Positions 18,544 to 27,266 of a stretch of 64,000 nt of DNA are shown one piece after another. The position numbers were made by a program, and so were the translations under genes. The stretch's first letter is position 1; every line of letters begins with the position of its first letter. A model generated the notes under the pieces. The model ran no database searches. It saw only the letters and a list, made by a program, of their open reading frames with translations, and was not told the DNA's origin. Source of the DNA: Simonsiella sp051414845 (GTDB lineage Bacteria > Pseudomonadota > Gammaproteobacteria > Burkholderiales > Neisseriaceae). The DNA lies in NCBI GenBank assembly GCA_051414845.1, contig CP183313.1:1984001-2048000 (forward strand). The letters run 5' to 3'.

Positions 18544-19208
18544 TGCTTGATTGGTTATTGGAAGGGCAAAACGCGCAACGTTTGGCAGCAGGTTTGTGGC
18601 TCACGGCGCAAATTTCGTTTATTTCGGTGGCGATTTCTTGTGTAACAGGGACGTTGTTTGGTTTATTGATGCGCTCGCGTAACAAAACCGTGCGTTCAGG
18701 CTGCCTGTTTTATTTGGAAACGATACGGATTGTGCCGATTTTGGTGTGGCTGTTTGTGCTGTATTTTGGGCTGTCGGAATGGACGGGCATTCATTTGAGC
18801 GGCTTGTGGGTGTGCGTGTGGGTGTTTGTATTGTGGGGTACGGCGGAGATGGGCGATTTGGTGCGCGGCACCTTAGCATCGATTGAAAAACATCAGGTGG
18901 AAGCAGGTTTGGCGCTGGGTTTATCGCGTTCGCAAATTTTCTGGCACATTGAAGCGCCACAAGGTTTGCGCCGCCTGTTGCCCAGTGCGATTAATTTGTT
19001 CACGCGCATGGTCAAAACCAGTTCGTTAGCGGCATTGATTGGTGTGATTGAAGTGGTGAAAGTCGGGCAGCAAATCATTGAAAATTCATTATTAACCGTG
19101 CCGAACGCTTCATTTTTTGTGTATGGTTTGATTTTTGTATTGTATTTTTTAATTTGCTATCCCTTATCTTTGGTGGCGATGAAATTAGAGAAAAAATGGG
19201 CGGTGTAG
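18540..19208 (+). CDS. Polar amino acid ABC transporter permease 2
   Basis: A 222-residue partner permease. The start is ATG 18540 (a second ATG is at 18543), after AAGGAG; it overlaps the stop of permease 1 by 4 bases. The longer upstream open frame is a shadow of permease 1. The EAA loop is RGTLASIEKHQVEAGLALGLSRSQ; LETIRIVPILVWLFVLYFGLSE parallels permease 1, so the two form a heterodimer. One embedded DUS-like piece is at 18696. Confidence 0.9.
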   Translation: MMLDWLLEGQNAQRLAAGLWLTAQISFISVAISCVTGTLFGLLMRSRNKTVRSGCLFYLETIRIVPILVWLFVLYFGLSEWTGIHLSGLWVCVWVFVLWGTAEMGDLVRGTLASIEKHQVEAGLALGLSRSQIFWHIEAPQGLRRLLPSAINLFTRMVKTSSLAALIGVIEVVKVGQQIIENSLLTVPNASFFVYGLIFVLYFLICYPLSLVAMKLEKKWAV

Positions 19209-19241
19209 TTTCAGGCTGCCTGAAAATCATGGAAAAACAAA

Positions 19242-19988
19242 ATGGATAATCAACCCTTAATCAGTATTCAAAATTTGCATAAAAAATATGGTGAAACCGT
19301 TGCCATTCCCAATTTGAGTTTCGATTTACATCGCGGCGAAGTGGTCGTGATTTTGGGCGCATCGGGTTGCGGAAAATCCACATTATTGCGTTGCGTCAAT
19401 GGCTTAGAGACCATTCAAGGCGGCAGCATACGCATGGACGGCGTGGGTGAATTTGGTAAAGACGTTTCATGGCAACAGGCACGGCAGAAAGTCGGCATGG
19501 TGTTCCAAAGCTACGAATTGTTCGCGCACATGAATGTGATTGACAACATTTTGCTTGGCGCACTCAAAGCGCAAAAACGCGACCGCGCCGAAGCCGAAGC
19601 GCAAGCGGATACGCTATTGAAACGCGTGGCCTTATACGAGCGCAAAACGGCATTTCCACGCGAATTATCGGGCGGACAAAAGCAACGCATTGCCATTGTC
19701 CGCGCCTTGTGCATGAATCCCGAAGCGATTTTGCTCGACGAAATCACCGCCGCACTCGACCCCGAAATGGTGCGCGAAGTGTTGGATGTGGTGCTGGAAT
19801 TGGCAAATGGGGGCATGAGTATGCTGGTTGTTACGCATGAAATGGCGTTTGCTGAAAAAGTTGCCGACCGCATTGTGTTTATGGATAAGGGCGTGATTAT
19901 TGAGGAAAGTACGCCCGAACACTTTTTCAGGCAGCCTGAAACGGAACGGGCGCGGCAGTTTTTGAATATTATGGATTATGGTAGTTGA
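19242..19988 (+). CDS. Polar amino acid ABC transporter ATPase
   Basis: A 248-residue cytoplasmic nucleotide-binding subunit. Walker A is GASGCGKS, the signature is LSGGQKQR, Walker B is AILLDEITAALDPEM, followed by VTHEM for the switch histidine. It is of GlnQ/HisP length. It lies 33 bases after the second permease with a DUS between. A DUS inside the C terminus (19924-19940) encodes FRQPET. Confidence 0.93.
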   Translation: MDNQPLISIQNLHKKYGETVAIPNLSFDLHRGEVVVILGASGCGKSTLLRCVNGLETIQGGSIRMDGVGEFGKDVSWQQARQKVGMVFQSYELFAHMNVIDNILLGALKAQKRDRAEAEAQADTLLKRVALYERKTAFPRELSGGQKQRIAIVRALCMNPEAILLDEITAALDPEMVREVLDVVLELANGGMSMLVVTHEMAFAEKVADRIVFMDKGVIIEESTPEHFFRQPETERARQFLNIMDYGS

Positions 19989-20309
19989 ATGAGGCAGCCT
20001 GAAATGAAAAATGGAGTGGGAGCGGCTCACTCCCAATTCTTTAATGAAAGAATTTTAATTTTTTGAGTAATTAAAGATGTAGACGCTAGATAGTTTGTCC
20101 AAATCTTAGATTTGGCAACAAACTGCCATGACGTAGGCATTAGCCGCGTCCGCTCCAAGTTTTGCAAAAGTTTCAGGCTGCCTTTTATATCTTTTTTAAC
20201 TATCGATAAGAAAAAAGCATTCTTTGTTTTTATGAGATGAAACACGTAAAGTAGCAACACCGTTTCAGGCAGCCTGAAACCCTTTATTCATGTTTATCGG
20301 AGAAGAAAA
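19989..20309. other. Intergenic region with degenerate REP pair
   Basis: About 320 bases between the ATPase and binding-protein genes. It contains a degenerate GGAG-type REP pair (20013-20156), DUS fragments at about 20000 and 20170, and a full DUS palindrome at about 20264. The binding-protein gene may have its own promoter here; none is certain. Short open frames here look non-coding. Confidence 0.6.
20013..20156. repeat. Degenerate GGAG-type REP pair
   Basis: It begins GGAGTGGGAGCGGCTCACTCCC and ends CGCGTCCGCTCC, with about 110 bases between. The left arm is palindromic; the right is decayed. The flanking words (CTCCAAGTTTTGCAAA) are shared with the copy at 6865-6952, showing common ancestry of the two insertions. 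Confidence 0.55.
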
Positions 20310-21191
20310 ATGTATGCAAACAAAATCTTGTCTTTATTCTCAGCAGTTGCATTAAGCTTGGGCTTGGCTGCTTGTGGTGGCGGCGATAAAGCTGCCAGCA
20401 CACCAGCCAATGGCAACACATCTGCACCACAAGCGGCCGCTGCTGGTGAAGATACATTGGCAAAAATCAAAGCCGCCGACAAAATCCGCATTGGCGTGTT
20501 TGGCGACAAGCCGCCGTTTGGCTATGTGGATGCCAATGGCAAAAATCAAGGTTTTGATGTGGAAATCGCCAAAGAGTTGGCAAAAGATTTATTGGGCAGC
20601 CCCGACAAAGTGGAATTTGTCTTAACCGAAGCGGCAAACCGCGTGGAATACGCCAAATCAGGCAAAGTGGATTTGGTTTTGGCAAACTTCACACAAACGC
20701 CTGAACGCGTGGAAGCGGTGGATTTTGCCTCGCCGTATATGCAAGTTTCTTTGGGTGTAGTATCGCCGATCAATGCCAAGATTACCGATTTGGCGCAGTT
20801 GAAAGACAAGACTTTATTGGTGAACAAAGGCACTACCGCTGATGCGTATTTCACCAAAAATCATCCTGAAATCAAATTGTTGAAATTCGACCAAAATACG
20901 GAAACGTTTGACGCCTTGAAAGACGGTCGCGGCGTGGCTTTGGCGCACGACAATGCTTTGTTGTGGGCTTGGGCAAAAGAAAATCCGAATTTTGAAGTGG
21001 CGATTGGCAAAATCGGAGAACCTGAAAACATCGCGCCTGCAGTGAAAAAAGGCGATAAAGTGCTGCTCGATTGGGTGAACGCGGAAGTGGCAAAATTGAA
21101 GCAAGATGGTCGTTTAACGGCAGCTTACGACAAAACACTGAAACCTGTGTATGGCGACAAAGTGAAGCCTGAGGGGTTGTTGGCGAAATAA
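20310..21191 (+). CDS. Amino acid ABC transporter substrate-binding lipoprotein
   Basis: A solute-binding protein of 293 residues. The signal peptide ends in the lipobox LAAC with lipid-anchored Cys22. A low-complexity linker rich in Ala, Thr and Ser follows. The mature part starts with KIRIGVFGDKPPFGYVDANG and contains GFDVEIAKELAKDL, the family-3 periplasmic binding fold for polar amino acids. It feeds the two permeases and ATPase encoded upstream; the exact ligand is undetermined. The ATG follows CGGAGA. Confidence 0.92.
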   Translation: MYANKILSLFSAVALSLGLAACGGGDKAASTPANGNTSAPQAAAAGEDTLAKIKAADKIRIGVFGDKPPFGYVDANGKNQGFDVEIAKELAKDLLGSPDKVEFVLTEAANRVEYAKSGKVDLVLANFTQTPERVEAVDFASPYMQVSLGVVSPINAKITDLAQLKDKTLLVNKGTTADAYFTKNHPEIKLLKFDQNTETFDALKDGRGVALAHDNALLWAWAKENPNFEVAIGKIGEPENIAPAVKKGDKVLLDWVNAEVAKLKQDGRLTAAYDKTLKPVYGDKVKPEGLLAK

Positions 21192-21230
21192 ATATGATGG
21201 ATTTCAGGCAGCCTGAAAACTTTATTCAAC

Positions 21231-21262
21231 AAAAAAGACGGTTTCTCAACCGTCTTTTTTTA
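21231..21262. terminator. Bidirectional terminator
   Basis: Stem AAAAAAGACGGTT / AACCGTCTTTTTT with a 4-base loop, located between the convergent binding-protein and TonB-receptor genes. It has A- and T-runs on both sides. Confidence 0.87.
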
Positions 21263-21263
21263 T

Positions 21264-23381
21264 TTAGAAGCGATAATTCACGCGCAAAGTGAAATGGCGT
21301 GGATTCCCAGGCATACTGTCTGAACGCCAATATTTTTGGTTCAACACATTATTCACCGCCAAAGTAGCATTCCAGTTTTTGTGCGTGTAGCCCACCAAGG
21401 CATCCATGCGCGCAAAACCTGCGATTTCGCCAAAGCTTACGCTGCTACCGCGCGTGGTGTAGCCATAACGCTTGCCGCTGCCTGTTACGCCAGTTTCAAA
21501 AAATAAGCGTTCGTTGGGTACATGGCGCACAAATAAATTGCCTTGCACGCGAGCGGTATTGTTAAGTTCGCGTCCCACCAAAGCGGGATATTGTTCATCC
21601 GACATGATTTCGCTATCGAGCCAACCCAGTGAGCTACGTACATACCATTTGGGCATGATTTGTCCAATGACACTCAACTCAATGCCCCGCGAACGTTCTT
21701 TGCCACGCGTTGCCCAAAAATAAGGATTGTTTTGCGCGTCGGGGCGATAACGGCGGTTGTAGCGTTCCATTTGGTAAACGGCAATCGTGCTGCTGAGTTT
21801 ATTATCGAACCAATTGCTTTTTAAACCAATTTCAAATTGTCGATTGGTTTCAGGCGTGATGTTAAACGTGTTGCTGTTGCTCGCGCTGTCTATGCTGATG
21901 TAGCTGGTGCTGCCGTATGGCGTGAACGATTTACTGTATGAAGCATAGACGCTGTGGTGGGGCGTGATGTCCCATACCAGCCCAACATTCGGATTAAAAA
22001 AGCCTTTTTTGTATTCACTTTGCTGGTCTTTCAACACATTACGCGATGAAAATTGGAAACGCTCATAGCGTCCGCCTGTGGCAATTTTCAAATTAGGCAA
22101 CACAGAAAAAACGTTGTTGAAAAATAAGGCATGGGTATCGACTTTATGCTCGTTTTCCGTTGTTTTTTCTACTAAACGTCCTGATGGCTGCCACGTGCGC
22201 GAATCATACGGATTCATGCTGCCTGAAAATGAGCCTTTGTAACCCAAAGTCGGATTACGGCGTTCACGCGTGTAATCGTAGCCCATAGTTAAATGGTTAT
22301 GAAAACGTCCGATATTGAAATCGCCATTGAGGGTAATGGTGTTGCTTAACGTGGTGTTTTCTGTGGTTTGCCACGCATAATTTTGTTTGAGTAAACGCGT
22401 GGTTGGGTTAAACGTACCGCCATAAAAATGGTCAAAATCTTGGTCAGCCTTGCGATACGCCAACTGCCATTCCGCATTCCATTGGTCATTGAATTGATAA
22501 TTCAAATTGGAACGCCACACCTGCAATTTGTCTTTCACCGTGTCATTCGAATGGGCAAAACTTTGGCGATAAGAAATACCCATTTTGTCATATTCCGCCT
22601 TGCTCGGATTGCGGTCGGGCGTGCGCTCAATATTGTCATACAAGTATTCACCCACCCAAGTCAAATTGCCATTGCGATAACGCACACTTGGCGCAAGCAT
22701 CAAATTATCGCTGTCTGCACCATCACGAAAACTGTTCACGCGAGCCGCTTCTGCCACCAAACGCACCGCCCAGTTATCATTGATTTTTTGGTTTAAATCC
22801 ACATTCACGTTGCGCGTGCCATAGCTGCCATACAGCAAACCGATGTTGTGGCTGGTTTTGAAATTTGCCGTTTTACTCACCATATTAATCACGCCGCCGC
22901 CGTTGCTGCGACCATACAAAACCGAGCTTGGACCTTTTAAGATTTCTACGCGTTCAATATTGGTGGTACTACGGCGCACTTGCCCACTTTCGCGCACGCC
23001 GTTGCGATAAATATCGTTGCCATCGGCTTGGAAACCACGAATATTGATACTCTCGCCACGCATATCGTAAGTCGCGTCAATCCCTGCATTGCCTTCCAAA
23101 ATGGAACTCAAATCGTTGGTGCCATAATTTTTGTTTTTCTGAATATTAATAATATCAATCGCTTGCGGTGTTTCTTTAACGGTTAAACCTGTGCGTGACG
23201 CAGCGGCTTCGTCATAAGTAATATAGCCTTTGGTCGCCGCCGTATCCGCTTGCACTTCTACTTTAATAGTCGGCAGCGAAACCGAAAAATCTTCTGTTGG
23301 CGCGGTTTCTGTTTCCGCCCAAGCCGTGGAAGAAAAGGTTGTCAATAAAATAACAGGTAAGGTTTTCAGCGTAAAATTCAT
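21264..23381 (-). CDS. TonB-dependent siderophore receptor
   Basis: An outer-membrane gated channel of 705 residues importing ferric siderophores with TonB energy. The ATG at 23381 gives a signal peptide ending AWA; longer open frame upstream is non-coding. The plug domain begins near residue 55 (GLTVKETPQAIDII, then NIRGFQADGNDIYRNGV and VEILKGPSSVLYGRSNGGGVINMVSK). The barrel ends in the C-terminal Phe (TLRVNYRF) used for outer-membrane insertion. The plug resembles ferrichrome/ferrioxamine/pyoverdine receptors; the ligand cannot be fixed. AT-rich Fur-like sequence lies upstream. Confidence 0.92.
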   Translation of the reverse strand: MNFTLKTLPVILLTTFSSTAWAETETAPTEDFSVSLPTIKVEVQADTAATKGYITYDEAAASRTGLTVKETPQAIDIINIQKNKNYGTNDLSSILEGNAGIDATYDMRGESINIRGFQADGNDIYRNGVRESGQVRRSTTNIERVEILKGPSSVLYGRSNGGGVINMVSKTANFKTSHNIGLLYGSYGTRNVNVDLNQKINDNWAVRLVAEAARVNSFRDGADSDNLMLAPSVRYRNGNLTWVGEYLYDNIERTPDRNPSKAEYDKMGISYRQSFAHSNDTVKDKLQVWRSNLNYQFNDQWNAEWQLAYRKADQDFDHFYGGTFNPTTRLLKQNYAWQTTENTTLSNTITLNGDFNIGRFHNHLTMGYDYTRERRNPTLGYKGSFSGSMNPYDSRTWQPSGRLVEKTTENEHKVDTHALFFNNVFSVLPNLKIATGGRYERFQFSSRNVLKDQQSEYKKGFFNPNVGLVWDITPHHSVYASYSKSFTPYGSTSYISIDSASNSNTFNITPETNRQFEIGLKSNWFDNKLSSTIAVYQMERYNRRYRPDAQNNPYFWATRGKERSRGIELSVIGQIMPKWYVRSSLGWLDSEIMSDEQYPALVGRELNNTARVQGNLFVRHVPNERLFFETGVTGSGKRYGYTTRGSSVSFGEIAGFARMDALVGYTHKNWNATLAVNNVLNQKYWRSDSMPGNPRHFTLRVNYRF

Positions 23382-23408
23382 GTTAAAGAACAAATAGAAA
23401 TAGTTAAA

Positions 23409-23440
23409 ATAATTTATTATTATATTGCGAACCATTATCA
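23409..23440 (-). promoter_or_regulatory. Candidate Fur-binding region
   Basis: Minus-strand TGATAAT (23440-23434) and the tandem AATAAT/AAATTATT words to 23409 resemble repeated NATWAT Fur hexamers. It lies 28-60 bases before the receptor start. The match to the 19-bp Fur consensus is partial. Confidence 0.3.
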
Positions 23441-23544
23441 AAAGTAAAATAAATTTTAATTTATGTTGATTTGCGTGGATTTTTGTATCGAAAAAGCCAT
23501 GTGGTTGTACAATATTGTGCTTATACATTAGCAGAGATAAAACT

Positions 23545-25332
23545 ATGAATACCACCCAAAAACTCGCCGCCTTGCGCGAAAAAATGAAACAACATCAAAT
23601 AGATGCTTACATTATCCCCACCGCCGACCCGCATTTATCCGAATACCTGCCCGAGTATTGGCAAGCGCGTGCATGGTTTTCGGGGTTTACAGGTTCGGCG
23701 GGTGTCTTGGTTTTGACGCAACAGGAAGCCGCTTTGTGGACAGATTCGCGCTACTGGGAACAAGCCGCGCAGCAGCTTTCAGGCAGCCAAATTGAGCTTG
23801 GCAAACAAGGACAGAGCAAAACGCATTTGGATTGGCTATTAGAAAGGCTGCCTGAAAACGCCGTATTGGGCGCGCCAGCCGATATGTTGTCGCTGACAGA
23901 CAAAAATCGTTTACACGAAAAACTTGCCGCTAAAAATATTCAATTACAGTTAAATCACGACATCATCGGCGAAATTTGGACAACACGCCCCGCTTTGCCG
24001 CAAGAACAGATTTTTGTGCACGAAGCGAAATGGACAGGCGCAAGCACGGCGGAAAAAATTGCCCAAGTTCGCACCGCCATGAAAACACAACACGCTGATT
24101 TTCATCTCATTTCTGCACTAGACGATATCGCATGGCTATTAAACTTGCGCGGCAATGATGTGGCATTTAATCCCGTTTTCTTAGCGCATTTATTGTTGAG
24201 CGACACGCAAACCGTGTTATTCGTGGACAAAAATAAAATCACAGCCAGTGTTCATGCCGCATTAAACTCAGCAAATATTGATACGCAAGATTATGAAAAT
24301 GCAGCCGATTTTATAGAAACGCTTTCAGGCAACCTATTGCTGGAAGCGGGAAAAACCGCTGTCAGCGTATTAAATAGGCTGCCTGAAAACGTGCGCCTTA
24401 TTGACGAACTGCTGCCGTCCAGCTTGATGAAAGCACAAAAATCGCCCACCGAAATCGCGCACATCCGCGAAGCCATGCGCCAAGATGGTGCAGCTTTGTG
24501 TGGTTTTTTCGCCGAATTAGAACAAAAATTGGCGAAAAGCGAAAGTGTTACCGAATGCGATATTGACGTAATGTTGCTACAACATCGTGCACAGCAGCCG
24601 CATTTTGTCTCCGCCAGTTTTGACACGATTGCAGGCTTCAACGCCAACGGCGCAATGCCACATTACCGTGCCGAGCCTGAAACGTGCAGCATGATTCAAG
24701 GCGACGGTTTATTGTTAATTGACTCGGGCGCACAATATTTAAACGGCACAACCGACATCACGCGCGTTATCCCGATTGGCACGCCGAACGCCGCGCAAAA
24801 ACGCGATTTCACGCTGGTGTTAAAAGCACACATCGCGCTGGCAAACGCCGTATTCCCCGAAAATATTTTGTCGCCCATGCTAGACGCGATTTGCCGCCAA
24901 CCCTTATGGCAAGCGCAATGCGACTTTGGACACGGCACAGGGCACGGTGTAGGCTATTTCCTAAATGTCCACGAAGGTCCGCAGCGCATCGCTTTTCAGG
25001 CAGCTACGCACCCGACACAAGCGATGAAAATCGGCATGGTGACATCTAATGAACCGGGTTTATATCGCCCGAATCAATGGGGTATTCGCATTGAGAATTT
25101 AATTGTGAATCAAAAAGTTGAAACGCGGCAAGAAAATGCGTTCGGCGAATTTTTGTATTTTGAAATGCTGACTTTGTGCCCGATTGACACACGTTTGATT
25201 GAAATAGAATTATTGAATGAAAACGAGCGCGCATGGCTGAATAGCTATCACACACGCGTGCGAACAGAATTATTACCACGCGTACAAGGTGCCGCACGCG
25301 ATTGGTTGTTACAAAGAACGGAAGTGATTTAA
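23545..25332 (+). CDS. Aminopeptidase P family metallopeptidase (M24B)
   Basis: A cytoplasmic Xaa-Pro aminopeptidase of 595 residues, removing the N-terminal residue from peptides with proline second. It has the three-domain layout of the long form (two creatinase-like N domains, then pita-bread catalytic domain), unlike the 440-residue PepP of E. coli. Metal ligands are visible: DSGAQYLNGTTDITR (two Asp), GHGTGHGVGYFLNVHEGP (His), TSNEPG (Glu) and FEMLTLCPID (Glu). Two internal DUS copies encode RLPEN. Start is ATG 23545; the upstream open frame has no support. Confidence 0.9.
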   Translation: MNTTQKLAALREKMKQHQIDAYIIPTADPHLSEYLPEYWQARAWFSGFTGSAGVLVLTQQEAALWTDSRYWEQAAQQLSGSQIELGKQGQSKTHLDWLLERLPENAVLGAPADMLSLTDKNRLHEKLAAKNIQLQLNHDIIGEIWTTRPALPQEQIFVHEAKWTGASTAEKIAQVRTAMKTQHADFHLISALDDIAWLLNLRGNDVAFNPVFLAHLLLSDTQTVLFVDKNKITASVHAALNSANIDTQDYENAADFIETLSGNLLLEAGKTAVSVLNRLPENVRLIDELLPSSLMKAQKSPTEIAHIREAMRQDGAALCGFFAELEQKLAKSESVTECDIDVMLLQHRAQQPHFVSASFDTIAGFNANGAMPHYRAEPETCSMIQGDGLLLIDSGAQYLNGTTDITRVIPIGTPNAAQKRDFTLVLKAHIALANAVFPENILSPMLDAICRQPLWQAQCDFGHGTGHGVGYFLNVHEGPQRIAFQAATHPTQAMKIGMVTSNEPGLYRPNQWGIRIENLIVNQKVETRQENAFGEFLYFEMLTLCPIDTRLIEIELLNENERAWLNSYHTRVRTELLPRVQGAARDWLLQRTEVI

Positions 25333-25361
25333 TGTCCATTTTTCAGGCTGCCTGAACTTTC

Positions 25362-25449
25362 GTAGGCTGGATACTCGCACCGACAATATTTAAATAAAAC
25401 AAATATTTGCCAAATATGAAAAAATGTCATATTCAAGAATCCGACCTAC
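25362..25449. repeat. GTAG-type REP inverted pair
   Basis: It begins GTAGGCTGGATACTCGCACC and ends AATCCGACCTAC, the two ends being partly complementary, with an AT-rich centre. It is one of six such elements in the window. Confidence 0.6.
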
Positions 25450-25549
25450 GCTTTGAAGTTTCTGCTTGAAAGCGCATTCAAAACACAAAGAAATAAGCAA
25501 AGGCAAAATGAAAAAATCCTGCATTTTTTCAATGCAGGATTTTAAAAAC

Positions 25550-25624
25550 TGGCACGCCCACGGGGAATCGAACCCCGGTTACCGCCGTGAAAGGGCGATG
25601 TCCTAACCGCTAGACGATGGGCGC
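25550..25624 (-). tRNA. tRNA-Glu (TTC)
   Basis: Cloverleaf on the minus strand with acceptor stem GCGCCCA/TGGGCGT, anticodon loop CCTTTCACG with anticodon TTC, T-arm GGTTCGAATCCC and an encoded CCA end. It is followed by tRNA-Arg upstream in transcription order. Confidence 0.95.
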
Positions 25625-25641
25625 GGAATAAGGATTTTTTC

Positions 25642-25718
25642 TGGCGCACCCGGAGCGATTCGAACGCCCGACCCTTTGGTTCGTAGCCAAATACTCTATC
25701 CAACTGAGCTACGGGTGC
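25642..25718 (-). tRNA. tRNA-Arg (ACG)
   Basis: Minus-strand cloverleaf starting GCACCCGTAGCTCAG, anticodon loop GCTACGAAC with anticodon ACG, T-arm CGTTCGAATCG, acceptor CGGGTGC and encoded CCA. The ACG anticodon would be edited to ICG by TadA. It is 17 bases from tRNA-Glu, probably one transcript. Confidence 0.95.
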
Positions 25719-25826
25719 GTTTCGCAATAAATTCTTGCGCGTCAGAAAGGCGGTATTATACGGTTTATTATTTTTATGTCAAGAGATTTTGCATGGCTTC
25801 CATAAAAAATACACAACACTCTGTTT

Positions 25827-27092
25827 TTATATTAAATTTATTTCTGTCACAATTTTTTCAGCAATGCGTGCACTCGCGCCTTGATGTTGCGCTACAAAAT
25901 ATTGCGCAGCTTGGCCATATTGGGCGCAGATTTCAGGCTCCGTCAGCCATGTATGCACTACTTGCCGCCATTGTTCGGCATTCTGTATTTGTTGCGCCGC
26001 GCCTGCTTGCAATGCGCCTTCACAGGCTGCCTGAAAATTGTAAGTGGAATAGCCAAACAATACGGGCTTGCCACAAGACATGGGCTCGATGATGTTTTGG
26101 CATCCTGTATCGACCAAACTGCCGCCTACAAAAGCGATGTCCGCGCTTTGATAATAGGCGAACATTTCGCTCATGCTGTCGCCAATCCAGATTTGCGTTT
26201 CGGGTACAACCGTTTGATTTTCGCTACGCTTTTGCACACGCAATCCCAGTTGAGCCGCTGTATCATGGGCTGCCTGAAAACGTTCTGGGTGGCGCGGCAC
26301 GATGATTAATAAGGCGTTGCAGGGATTCTCGTATTGCTGCCATGCTCGCAAAATCAGCTCGGCTTCGTCTTGTTGATGGTGATAACGCGTGCTGGCGGCA
26401 ACCACGACAGGGCGCTCGCCTATCCATTGTTTAAATTGCTGCGCTTGAATGGTCGCACTATCTGGTGGCGTGATGTCGTATTTTGTGTTGCCCAATACTT
26501 GCGGCTCGGGCGCGCCTAAACTGGCTAAACGCGAGGCATCGGCTTGGGTTTGCGCAAAGCAAGCCGTTAATTCTGCCAACGCAGGACGAATCAGCGACGT
26601 AACGCGCAAATAACCACGTTGCGATTTCTCGGACAAGCGCGCATTAGCAAGAAACAAGGGCACGCCCTGCTCTGCGCATTCGTGAATCAAATTTGGCCAA
26701 ATTTCTGTTTCCATCAATACGCCAAATTTTGGCTGATGTTCGCGCACAAATTGGTGCACCCAATCGCTGCGGTCGTAAGGCAAATAGCGACATTGCGCTT
26801 GCGGATATAGTTGCTCGGCGGTTGCGCGACCTGTGGGCGTCATTTGCGTAATCAACAAAGGTGCGTCAGGAAATTGCTGCTGCAAGGCTGCAATCAACGG
26901 CTGCGCCGCACGTGTTTCACCCACCGATACTGCGTGCACCCAAATCGCGCCACGCACGGCTTGCGGCAAAGGTTCGCCAAATCGCTCTGCCCAATGCTCC
27001 AAATAAGCAGGATTTTTGCGGGCGCGTTTGCGCAAATAATAGCGAATCAAGGGCGCGGCAATGTACAATAAAATGTGATAAAGGGTTTGCAT
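25827..27092 (-). CDS. waaA: 3-deoxy-D-manno-octulosonic acid (Kdo) transferase
   Basis: An inner-membrane glycosyltransferase of 421 residues that adds Kdo to lipid A precursor, starting the inner core of lipooligosaccharide. The N-terminal membrane anchor (TLYHILLYIAAPLIRYYL) leads to the GT30 fold: RFGEPLP, AVSVGETRAAQPLI, TQMTPTGRATAEQL, and the C-terminal FVGGSLVDTGCQNIIEP. The start is set at ATG 27092 by family alignment; the longer frame upstream is unsupported. Two internal DUS-like copies are present. Confidence 0.93.
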   Translation of the reverse strand: MQTLYHILLYIAAPLIRYYLRKRARKNPAYLEHWAERFGEPLPQAVRGAIWVHAVSVGETRAAQPLIAALQQQFPDAPLLITQMTPTGRATAEQLYPQAQCRYLPYDRSDWVHQFVREHQPKFGVLMETEIWPNLIHECAEQGVPLFLANARLSEKSQRGYLRVTSLIRPALAELTACFAQTQADASRLASLGAPEPQVLGNTKYDITPPDSATIQAQQFKQWIGERPVVVAASTRYHHQQDEAELILRAWQQYENPCNALLIIVPRHPERFQAAHDTAAQLGLRVQKRSENQTVVPETQIWIGDSMSEMFAYYQSADIAFVGGSLVDTGCQNIIEPMSCGKPVLFGYSTYNFQAACEGALQAGAAQQIQNAEQWRQVVHTWLTEPEICAQYGQAAQYFVAQHQGASARIAEKIVTEINLI

Positions 27093-27219
27093 GGCAACAA
27101 AAATATGAGGAAAACTGCGATTGTAGGAGAGTTGCAATAGATTGAAAACCACCAAACACTGCCGCCCAATCGCTGCTTAGTTAAATATTTATTTTGCTTT
27201 ATTCATTCTTGGCAATAAA

Positions 27220-27247
27220 AAAGGACGGATAGAAACTATCCGTCCAA
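27220..27247 (-). terminator. Terminator of ccp
   Basis: Minus-strand stem GGACGGATAG / CTATCCGTCC with a 3-base loop followed by six T. It lies 20 bases beyond the ccp stop. Confidence 0.87.
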
Positions 27248-27266
27248 ATGGAAACGCAATCCTCAA

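Noticed and set aside
20027..20260. Small protein between the ABC ATPase and binding protein
   Set aside because: It lies in the REP pair and AT-rich spacer, with no ribosome site or family feature.
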